Source: Thermomucor indicae-seudaticae (taxonomy: Eukaryota > Mucoromycota > Mucoromycetes > Mucorales > Lichtheimiaceae). Taken from it: a stretch of 10,010 bases of DNA. A program made the translations under genes and the position numbers. The stretch spans positions 1-10,010 of the forward strand of contig JSYX01000703.1 in assembly GCA_000787465.1 (NCBI GenBank). The letters run 5' to 3'. The notes under the pieces are model-generated. The model was not told the origin of the DNA, ran no database searches, and saw only the letters and a program-made list of their open reading frames with translations. Numbering within the stretch: the stretch's first letter is position 1; the number at the start of each line of letters is the position of its first letter. Shown here one piece after another: positions 1 through 6,621 of the stretch.

Positions 1-252
1 GTAGAGGGTGTAAGCTCGCTTAGCAGATGCTTCTCTCATGCGAACATCTACGTCCTTCTCCTCATGTACAGTCTGCATAGGATCTAACTCAAATTCTCTC
101 TCGGGAGACATGCTGGCCAGCAGCTGTGTGCGGGAACTTATTGTTTGAAGAGCATACTGCTCCTCGTCAACAACATAGTCCATGGGCTCAGGTCTGCCAT
201 GCTCATCAACGACTCTGCCTTGCCCGTCTTCGTAAAAAATCTTAAAGCTCAT
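1..252 (-). CDS. 5' end of a leftward gene, unrecognised; possibly a transposase-like DNA-binding protein
   Basis: An uninterrupted frame of 84 codons starts at the ATG at 252-250 and runs off the left edge, so only the N-terminus is visible and no stop is seen. The protein begins MSFKIFYEDGQGRVVDEHGR and is hydrophilic and acidic, with no signal peptide or membrane segment. It ends at the window edge with a basic stretch, REASAKRAYTLY. From memory, Mucorales genomes carry many transposase-like proteins in which an acidic leader is followed by a KRxYxxY-type motif and then a helix-turn-helix region. The edge of this frame would fit just before such a domain, but that is inference from a few residues. 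The start is supported by a TATA-like box about 70 bp upstream. It could equally be any lineage-specific nuclear protein. The coding call is fairly secure; the functional guess is weak. Confidence 0.6.
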   Translation of the reverse strand, partial: MSFKIFYEDGQGRVVDEHGRPEPMDYVVDEEQYALQTISSRTQLLASMSPEREFELDPMQTVHEEKDVDVRMREASAKRAYTLY

Positions 253-322
253 TTCGCGATGTAGAATTTCGAATGTATGTGTGGTATGAAGGAGGAAAGC
301 CGGGCCAGGGGACGCTTACGTG

Positions 323-330
323 TTTATATA
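323..330 (-). promoter_or_regulatory. TATA-like box of the leftward gene at 252
   Basis: Read on the minus strand the sequence is TATATAAA, 71 bp upstream of the ATG at 252. This is a sensible distance for a fungal core promoter with a short 5' leader. It is the only strong TATA match upstream of this gene. Confidence 0.55.
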
Positions 331-346
331 TCACAATGCCAAGCCC

Positions 347-460
347 TGTGCGACAAGACATCTGATTTCTCAGCACACGACATCTATTTTGGGATAACGC
401 GAATTTGGTTTTTGGAAAAATGCGACATCAGTTCTCATATAGGGGCGACAACACTTTCGG
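347..460 (+). repeat. Three direct GCGACA repeats in the leftward gene's promoter region
   Basis: GCGACA occurs in the same orientation at 349-354, 422-427 and 445-450, each followed within about 20 bp by a TTTC or TTCTC block. The first copy (TGTGCGACAA, 347-356) lies inside a longer stretch, 347-390, that is matched by the right edge of the window at 9972-10009. The copies lie between the TATA-like box and the CCAAT boxes, so they could be upstream activating sites or the subterminal repeats of a transposable element. Nothing here separates the two. Confidence 0.4.
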
Positions 461-537
461 GAAAGAGTGTATTGAACGTTGAACAAGCAGCAACGTGTTG
501 TGCCACTCCGCACTTTATTTTCATTTACAGCACTTCC

Positions 538-674
538 ATTGGCTGAGCCAGACTCTTTTTTTCGACTGCACTTTAAAATGTATTTTGATTGGAAGCGAGT
601 ACTTAAAATACCGACGGTGAGCCAGTAAAATCATTAGTGAGCTTAAAAGCTTTTCACTTAATGCACTTGATTGG
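538..674 (-). promoter_or_regulatory. Three CCAAT boxes upstream of the leftward gene
   Basis: ATTGG on the plus strand (CCAAT on the minus) occurs at 538-542, 588-592 and 670-674, all oriented towards the leftward gene and beginning about 210 bp upstream of its TATA-like box. CCAAT is the site of the fungal HAP/NF-Y complex. Three same-strand copies in 137 bp is more than expected, but the motif is short and no binding can be shown from sequence. Confidence 0.35.
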
Positions 675-827
675 CTGGTCGATTACACACAAGCTTCAGT
701 GATTTTTCGATTCACCAACCGAGGTGCACGATTTTTGAGAAAGTTCAGGATGGAGCTAATTACATGATGACAGCTATAAAGCTCACAACGCTGTGACATA
801 GAACGAGGAGGTAAAAAGAAGTTTATT

Positions 828-1140
828 TTAGTCGTTGTGCTGCTGGTGCAAGCGTTCAAGTTCGAGTTCTAAGAGGAGATTGCCTCTTTTCGTCTTCTCG
901 AGACGAAGCGCGATCTCTTTCTCCGTCAGATGATGCTTCTACTCCTCAATGTAATTGCGCATCTCGATTTTTTGTGCCTCCCATACGCTGTTCCGTCTGC
1001 AAACGAGCAGCGTCCGATATACTCCTTGGCTTGCGCCAAAGTAAGAAGTGTGCCGATTACGGTAACCTTCTGCTTCTTGGTACGTGAGCGGGGGGAGTTT
1101 TCATCCTCATCTGGAGATGGCCTTAACAGAAAATTGTTGT
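828..1140 (-). pseudogene. Decayed C-terminal region of a coiled-coil protein
   Basis: On the minus strand, one frame (1140 down to about 1050) gives a Ser/acidic then basic stretch containing DEDENSPRSRTKKQKV. A second frame (1100-942) gives SVWEAQKIEMRNYIEE and then meets an in-frame TAG at 941-939. After that TAG the same frame continues as a strongly charged amphipathic helix, including EKEIALRLEKTKRG and ELELERLHQQ, to a TAA at 830-828. AATAAA follows at 827-822 as a poly(A) signal. The basic patch followed by a charged coiled coil ending in a stop resembles the C-termini of Myb/SANT-like proteins linked to DNA transposons, but I cannot assign a family. A frame change plus a premature stop make it a pseudogene fragment. 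Its 5' part is not evident above 1150. Confidence 0.5.
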
Positions 1141-1201
1141 AAAGCTTTTATTGGGGGGTAATATAAAAAGATAACTAAACGACTGTATGAAGATATTGTT
1201 C

Positions 1202-1207
1202 TTTATT
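1202..1207 (-). terminator. Poly(A) signal AATAAA downstream of the 1266-1787 frame
   Basis: TTTATT on the plus strand reads AATAAA on the minus strand, 59 nt past the TAA at 1268-1266. The position suits a 3' end for the minus-strand frame above it and is one reason to think that frame was once a gene. Confidence 0.35.
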
Positions 1208-1265
1208 CAAGAGAAAGCAGGAACTTTTATATGCTGAAAGTATTATATTGATAGTATAGTTTAAG

Positions 1266-1787
1266 TTATTCTGGTAACGTGCTAATAGGGAGGTGTCGAT
1301 GTAGATCTAGAAGGCGTTGCCGTGGATCGTCGAGGGTCGGGGTCGAGGTGGCTTGGCCAACATCCGTTACAATTGTTCAATTTTAAACACCCCCAATGAA
1401 TGCGTCACTCTTGTGCAGAGGAAAGGCATGAGGCAAAAATTCGCGGAAAGACTCTGTACTGCGACGATCCGAATTATAATCTTTTGACACTTGCAGAACG
1501 ACGAACAGCACGTACGATTGATGTATTGAAAAGCAGCAGTTGACAAAGGGTATTTTCCGTTCCGGTTTATGCTGCAGCCGGGATGAAGTGGCCAGCTCCT
1601 CAGCAAAGGATAGTTATCCTTTGGCGGATAATACCTGTCGGCGGCTTGCAAGGAAACGTCGATGCCCGAAGGGTGTTTTCGCATGGTCATTTCGCACTTC
1701 TAAGCGGCAAGAGTGCGGCGCCACACTGGTACTGACGATGAGACTGATGAAAACTATTGAGTGGTGGACATTGGCTCTGGTGACCAT
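1266..1787 (-). pseudogene. Broken frame with an apparent secretion signal; unrecognised
   Basis: The minus-strand frame begins at an ATG (1787-1785). Its N-terminus looks like a signal peptide: a polar start, then IVFISLIVSTSVA, then a plausible cleavage before PHS. It meets TAA at 1616-1614 after 57 residues. The same frame then stays open for 76 codons (containing DYNSDRRSTESFREF), meets TAA at 1385-1383 and TGA at 1379-1377, and reopens to end at TAA 1268-1266 with LDDPRQRLLDLHRHLPISTL. Short GT...AG segments of 36-39 nt around both stop clusters would remove them and keep frame, but the assembled genes here have introns of 49 nt or more. It is therefore either a pseudogene or a gene with unusually short introns. 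A second minus frame (1690-1367) is also open and Cys-rich, so frame choice is uncertain. I recognise no family. Confidence 0.35.
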
Positions 1788-2026
1788 GTGGCAACTGTAG
1801 TTTGACCTGTGCTTGATAACTCAAGTAGGTATTTTTAGATCGTCAAACGAGTCACTGAAAGACTAATCAAGAGGATGTATGTAGTTCTCTGGTGGATAAC
1901 AATGGCGTGTCTTCTGACGAGGTGCGGCATGGCAAGGAGCGTGATATGCGACCAATATAAGAGCGTTTGAAATAAATGATATTCGAGCTTATTGGATGAT
2001 AGTTGTATTATTTTTCATGCGGATAA

Positions 2027-2590
2027 TTAGTGTTGTACAAGCATGCTTAACCCGTCAGGTGTATTTGAATGCGGTAATGGGTATAGTGCTCTGTAAGCGC
2101 TTGCGCCGAGATGATATTTCAAGTGGCTAAGCGAACTGTGCCAAGCGCTGAACAAGTTGTCCATCTCAGCACTGTCCGCCTCAACCACTGAGGCCAAGAA
2201 GTATATCCATTTGTGTAGGATTAATTGGATATCCTCTCTATGCAGAGCTTCATGTTAACTTCCCTGTTGAAGTGTGTCGTGACTAAATAGTCTACGCCGG
2301 GCTGCCCGTACGCGGTCATGTTGCTTTAGCGCAAGCTGGACGCTAAGCCAGTGAGTTTCTGATCTTTTCAAAAATCGGTCGAGAATAATAAGAAGGTAAC
2401 TGAGCCATTTGTGACATGGTCACGTCTCAACTAATAACACAGCGCTTGTTTGCCTAATGCGCCATCCGGCTAACAAGTGGAATACATATGCTGCTCTTGT
2501 GTAAGCCATGGGATTGCAGCTGCCATTGATGAACGAAATTTCTACGGAGAAATGTAGTATTATCATGCAGAAAGCAATGCAAGAGGTGGG
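2027..2590 (-). pseudogene. Decayed open frame of about 180 codons with two internal stops
   Basis: One minus-strand frame runs from 2590 to a TAA at 2029-2027 and is interrupted only by TGA at 2422-2420 and TAA at 2257-2255. By chance about nine stops would be expected in 188 codons. The first ATG is at 2566. The three segments read as one protein: a partly hydrophobic N-terminal part (AAYVFHLLAGWRIRQTSAVL), a middle with ILDRFLKRSETHWL and HDRVRAARRRLF, and a C-terminal part with HREDIQLILHKWIYFLASVV and DNLFSAWHSSLSHLKYHLG. Its composition is that of a folded helical protein. I do not recognise the family. The two stops lie in different exon-like segments, and I saw no good splice pairs that would remove them, so decay is the simplest reading. 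It points the same way as the two relics to its left. Confidence 0.45.
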
Positions 2591-2701
2591 CTAAGAGAGA
2601 TAGAGGTCAAGTTCATTTATAAATGAGCACAAACTGTCTGCATCATCTGACTGTTTCTGTTTTTGCTTGCTGCTTGTGTTCTGCTTCTCCTTTCTGAACA
2701 G

Positions 2702-2892
2702 CTCTACAGCATGCAACCTTCATAAATACAGGCGAGAAGATTGTGGGACTATGTTGGCTGGTCACAAACTGGCATCTGACGTGAAGAAGCCTGACAATAG
2801 TAGGAAGCTGTATGACGAAAAAGCACTCAAAGTTATCTGAAGCTTACATCGAGAAAGAAACCCACTCTGTGAAGCATTCCAAGGAAGCTTAA
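2702..2892 (+). pseudogene. Relic resembling the core of the 3054-4957 gene family
   Basis: A polypyrimidine tract (about 2650-2695) ends in TTCTGAACAG, a good 3' splice site, at 2701. The following frame (2703-2837) contains GTMLAGHKLASDVKKP and then RKLYDEKALKVI before a TGA at 2838-2840. A +1 shift at 2839 continues as EAYIEKETHSVKHSKEA to a TAA at 2890-2892. By eye it lines up with residues 361-395 of the neighbouring minus-strand protein (GMDLACLELS, then KVRHDRAKVLIAGKTHLD): a shared G-x-x-L-A-x-x-x-L, a K/D-rich step and a helix. This suggests a broken copy of the same family in the opposite orientation, less than 200 bp from the 3' end of the intact copy. The similarity is short and was not scored. 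Confidence 0.35.
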
Positions 2893-3053
2893 CCATTCTT
2901 TGTTAAATTTGCCAAGCATCGCATTCGCAGATTCTTCCTTTTCATTTGTTTTCAAGCACGACTACTGGCATTGATTTGTACACTTAAACGAACTGTTGTA
3001 ATTATAAGCATAAAATTTAAGCATATTTTTATAGAAAGGCATATTGACATAAT

Positions 3054-4957
3054 TCAAGTTGACGTAAACGAGTGAGGAGGAGGAGGAGGCGGCTGCTGTC
3101 CGGGCTGGGGTGGTATCCATGTACCCCGAAGCCACGAAGCCTTTCTTCCAGAGCTTGATACGGCCGCGCCGGAGTCCTTCATTAAATTTGTCTTGTTTTT
3201 CTGCTTGCTCTGGGCCGTTTGGATCAAGGCAAGGTTCTTGGTTGCAGCATTCTGTTTGGAAACACAACGTCAGTTAGCAAAGGCCCGCGTTCACCAAACG
3301 TTGGTCTTACCATGTAGTGGAACAGCAAAACACAAGTATCCTTAAACTGATCGAGGTGAACTCCACCGGTTGGCAGGGACGAGCTGCCCATTAGTTGGCC
3401 CACGTACAAGCCTTTAAATTCCAGGGACACAGAAAAAATCGCGAACTCTAGAGATGCAACTTGCATTTCCAGTACTAGAGCCGTGTCCTCTTCTTTCGAT
3501 CGGAGTGCCTGGCTTAACAGGGTATCAAGATGGGTCTTTCCGGCAATCAGAACTTTGGCTCGATCATGACGGACTTTACTAAGGCAAGGGAATCGGCTCA
3601 ACTCCAAGCATGCGAGATCCATTCCATATTTCTTGCTTTTCACACAGTAACCGAGACAGCGGGAATCCATCTTCATTCCTTTCGATTGACCGTCGCACTT
3701 GGTCTGCTCACTGATGGTTTCTCCCCTACGCACTAATCTCAACATGCATGCACTCAGTATCCTACTGCACCATTTACCATTTCAGGATTATATCGGTATC
3801 TTCGAAGATCGTCTCCAGCATCGGGCCCCATACCTTCACAGCGTAGTCCGTTTCGCTCATGTTACCATCATTAAAAATGTATTTGTGTTTATCGAACAAA
3901 TTCAAGCTATTTGGTATCGCGTCAATTCATTTCCAGAATACCATGCTTGCAGACTTACAGGTGGGCCGTCATTGTCAACACCTTATACTGCGTGGGCTTG
4001 CCTTTTGACTTGTTTGCCAACTTCTGGGCTGTGCTGCGTGCTGCTGATGCCGATGTTTTTGCCGCTCCCGCAACATTGTCAAACCAATTTTCATCGCATA
4101 AATCGGCGAACTTCATGACGATGTTTTGTTTCGACAATTTTTGCAGTAGGCTGGCCCAGTCGTTTTTTCCCAGCAGCCGCTGTTGGCTTCCATCGTTGTC
4201 ACTGGTCATGTCCAGTATCGAATTCAGGCCCAGACTTTATGAAACATTTAAAATGCGTGATACAATGAATAGATAAACATTACCTTATGCATGTACGGGT
4301 GGCGCTATCCGTCTCGTGATACGCGGGGCGATGCGCAACAGCAAATCGTTTGATGACCGTGGCTACCGAGAGCCCGGCATTGTCCCCATGGTTGCAAATG
4401 CATCCATCATCTTCCGTCACCTAGTACTCTATTGAAGTAGCTGTTTAAAGTCGAAGGAAGGCACCATACCCAATCGGAGTCATCCAATATGGTTGTCTTC
4501 TGCTTTTTCTTTCGTTGTTCGACAGCTTTTAATTCTTCGGCAAAGTCCTCAGCGAAGGTGTGATGCATCTGTAGCTGCTGATCCACCACAATCTTTGATA
4601 TCTCGCCGGCAACGAGCGCAGCTTGCCAATATTCCTCGGCTTGGCGGCTGCGTAGGATCTATGATTTTCCATTAAAACACTGAACAAAGATATTATAAAG
4701 TAGCTTACTGCGTAGTTATCTTCAATTTGCTCCTTTGCCCACTCTTCTATCGAGCTTTCCTCTCCCTCCTCGGAAAGCATCTTTTCGACGTCTTGCCGAA
4801 AACGGTTTTCCCCAAGGCAACGATCTTGTTGCGAGAAACCGAGTATGCCAAGATACTCTTTGATTGAAAAATCGTCAACGTGACTCCTGATATATGCAAG
4901 TCGTTGTTTTGAACTCATTGGGAGCGGAAGAATAGGCTTTTCCATTCGGAACTGCAT
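3054..4957 (-). CDS. Seven-exon gene for a 530-residue protein of an uncharacterised Mucorales-type family
   Basis: Exons, minus strand: 4957-4709, 4658-4470, 4420-4284, 4234-3959, 3906-3778, 3725-3311 and 3251-3054 (TGA). The six introns are 49-59 nt and keep one frame through 530 residues; good donors include GTAAGC, GTAAGT and GTAAGA. The N-terminus contains SSKQRLAYIRSHVDDFSIKE, then charged helices (about 60-130), then DDSDWVTEDDGCICNHGDNA. A basic, Ala/Ser/Lys-rich stretch is near 240-270. The conserved-looking core is SETDYAVKVWGPMLETIF (301-318) and LKWGET (325-330), the latter split by intron 5, followed by KMDSR (345-349) and DLACLELSR (363-371). The tail has WIPPQPGQQ and a six-Pro run from a CCT microsatellite. 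From memory, W-G-P...L-x-W-G-[DE]-T marks a repeated Mucorales family of unknown function. ATG 4957 is the first in frame; 4945 is an alternative, and an upstream exon cannot be excluded since the frame stays open above 4957. Confidence 0.8.
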
Positions 4958-5608
4958 GCCGCTCAATTGATCTACTTTGATGATTTCGCGTGACTCACGA
5001 TTTGGTCTATTACTGAAGCCCGCCTTTTAGCGAATGTGCTACCTAGCCAACTTAGAACCTTTTCTAGCTAGCGATCTTGGGTTTTCTTATTTTCTTTCTC
5101 TTGTGTTCTTTCTCCAACACTTGACATATAGAGTATGTCTTTGACTTGGTTTTGCTATAACTGTGTCATAACCATTTATCTGTTTTCTGGAATAAATAGC
5201 CATTGTTATCGACTTATAATCGTCACGCAAATCACAATGTAGATATCTGGGTGTCAAACACCCCTCGACCCACGGGTGCTTCACGCTTATCTTTTGCGCA
5301 AGCAGCCCGTGCTCACCCTCAATCTTTGATGCACACCACTTTAGCCTTAATCGAATGCTTTGATGACTCTGACCCGTCGAAAATCAGTCGTTTTATCTAC
5401 ACGAGCGTGTGGCGAACTGGCCTCTGCGCCTGGTGTTTTCTCCGACATCAGTAGCCGACCGATAAGACTATAGGTGCCTTGCACTGCTAATGGAGACGGC
5501 CACTGACGCTGCAGCCAGGAGAATTCACATTAGACATACTTTCTTCTCTCTTGGAATACTACAGTATATTCCATTTTCCTTTAATCTGGTCCATGGCACT
5601 GCCACATT
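4958..5608. other. Intergenic stretch upstream of the 4957 gene; no gene supported
   Basis: This 650-bp stretch contains the presumed promoter of the minus-strand gene at 4957. Several short frames exist on both strands (for example plus 5203-5454 and minus 5284-5087), but none shows domain-like composition, splice support or a recognisable motif. A minus-strand ATG at 5448 opens 33 codons (starting MSEKTPGAEASS) with no continuation I can defend. The plus strand between 5090 and 5120 is CT-rich (AG-rich on the gene's strand), and the 8-bp palindrome CTAGCTAG lies near 5066. No convincing TATA box was found. Confidence 0.4.
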
Positions 5609-6040
5609 TTACCTATAAGACCGACCGCCGACCAGGGTCAGCTCCTCACTCAACCTTTTACAATAAGACTCAACCCTGCAAAGCTCAAAGGAAGCGTCAA
5701 TGAAACGAGGAATATGCGCCAAGTTATCTTTACGGTGTACGCCATTTTGATTTGTGTAAGACCCGTCAAGATAACCCAGGGCTTCCGCAAATGGAAATCC
5801 TGAAAGTCCGCCAAATTTTTCTAACAAAGGCACGCCAAAAATTTGAAAAGGACTGTACGCGGACATCACGTTTTGTCCATCGACTTTAAGGTTTACTCTT
5901 TCGATCCGGTTCAACGATCTCGATCGTAAGTGTGGTGCCCTGAGCGCTGCACCATGACACAAACGATCCGCTTTGCTCAGAGGGTAAATGGCAAACGATT
6001 CAAACGATCCGCTTGGCTCAGACAGTGCATGGTAAAGAAA
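5609..6040 (-). CDS. Unrecognised open frame of 143 codons, probably an exon or gene fragment
   Basis: The minus frame is open from 6040 to a TAA at 5611-5609. It is preceded by TTTACTTGCACTTAG (ending 6041), which reads as a good branch and 3' splice site, so this may be an internal or last exon whose upstream exon I could not find. No ATG lies in the first 80 codons; the first in-frame Met is in NVMSAYSPFQ. The protein contains RIERVNLKVDGQN, PFQIFGVPLLEKFGGLSGF, EALGYLDGSY and FELCRVESYCKRLSEEL, which looks like a genuine globular sequence. There is no signal peptide or clear membrane helix and I recognise no family. Its N-terminal third overlaps a 41-bp tandem duplication, and because 41 is not a multiple of three that part may be out of its ancestral frame. 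It may be a decayed gene. Confidence 0.4.
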   Translation of the reverse strand, partial: FLYHALSEPSGSFESFAIYPLSKADRLCHGAALRAPHLRSRSLNRIERVNLKVDGQNVMSAYSPFQIFGVPLLEKFGGLSGFPFAEALGYLDGSYTNQNGVHRKDNLAHIPRFIDASFELCRVESYCKRLSEELTLVGGRSYR

Positions 6041-6041
6041 C
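5960..6041 (+). repeat. Imperfect 41-bp tandem duplication
   Basis: Copy one (5960-6000) and copy two (6001-6041) both begin CAAACGATCCGCTT and continue with GCTCAGA, sharing 21 of the first 22 bases. They then diverge but keep ATGG and AAA in register. The unit is not a multiple of three and lies inside the minus-strand open frame at 5609-6040, so it shifts that frame between copies. It is best explained by slippage or a local duplication that has since mutated. Confidence 0.7.
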
Positions 6042-6621
6042 TAAGTGCAAGTAAATTATAAATAGCTTTTGCTTTGTAGCAGGGGTAATCAAGAAGAGGA
6101 TAAAATAACGCTTTTCTGATGGCAGTGCTTTTCCTTCTCTTCCGTACGATTTATCCTGCAACGCCTTCATTTACTTTGACACTGAAATCAATGAGGAAAA
6201 CAACATGCTTGCATGGAAAACTCGGTTTAAATGCTGCTATTCAGACTTGTCTCCACAGAAGACCCCCTAAAGCTGCTCGGGATTTTGAATACAAAGACTA
6301 AGCGCCTTCCATTCACATACTAGTTGTTTGATATACAGCAGCTGCACTGCCTATAGGTAAGTAGCTGGCTCACAAAATTTATACTCCTCTTAGCTGAATG
6401 AGTAGTTTATGCAGAGCGAGCTCATGCGGAAAGCTTTATTGGGCATGTACGACTGGTTCCTCCTAGGGGAAATGATTACACAGAAAATGTCATAGAAACC
6501 GCGACAAAGTTTACCCGTTCGCAAGACTGAATCGCCGATGCACGGACAACGCAGAAAAGCATTTAAATTTTAGTGTCCCTGTACTCCTTCTTTAACTTTT
6601 TCCCGCTACTGATAATATACC
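6041..6621. other. Region upstream of the MFS transporter; promoter, no gene supported
   Basis: Two overlapping plus frames exist here: 6119-6301, starting MAVLFLLF, and 6109-6270, containing YFDTEINEENNMLAWKTRF without an ATG. They compete in different frames and neither has splice or motif support. Nearer the transporter there is an ATTGG (reverse CCAAT) at 6438-6442 and an AT-rich ATTTAAATTTT near 6560-6570. A pyrimidine-rich run (CTCCTTCTTTAACTTTTTCCC, about 6584-6604) just before the ATG at 6622 is typical of fungal transcription start regions. A GTAAGT at 6359 followed by CTCTTAG about 30 bp later is too close for a credible intron. Confidence 0.4.

Noticed and set aside
277..546. Plus-strand 89-codon frame
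   Set aside because: It overlaps the TATA-like box and repeats of the leftward gene's promoter and has no protein-like features.
851..870. Possible tRNA B box (AGTTCGAGTTC)
   Set aside because: It does not fit the GTTCRANYC consensus and there is no A box or cloverleaf around it; no tRNA was found elsewhere.
930..1142. Plus-strand frame beginning MMLLLLNVIAHLDF
   Set aside because: The apparent signal peptide is the antisense of the charged coiled-coil relic at 828-1140, which has the better coding pattern and a poly(A) signal.
3074..3092. GAG/CCT microsatellite
   Set aside because: It is the coding run for six prolines at the end of the 530-residue protein and is not an independent feature.
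2962..3267. Minus-strand open frame with a Ser-rich run and a Cys-containing end
   Set aside because: It overlaps the last exon in a different frame. The acceptor CAAACAG at 3252 joins in frame only to the Pro-rich reading that ends at 3054.
3224..3745. Minus-strand 173-codon open frame
   Set aside because: It is exon 6 of the 530-residue gene read through into intron 5 at one end and past the donor at 3310 into intron 6 at the other; consensus splice sites explain both ends.
3530..4276. Three plus-strand frames (3530-3736, 3699-4118, 3911-4276)
   Set aside because: They lie antisense to exons of the minus-strand gene and show no motif or splice support.
5087..5454. Short frames on both strands, including a 33-codon minus ORF from 5448
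   Set aside because: No motif, no consistent splice path to the 4957 gene, and lengths expected by chance.
6109..6301. Two overlapping plus-strand small frames
   Set aside because: They compete in different frames; one lacks an ATG and neither has a recognisable domain or credible splice partner.
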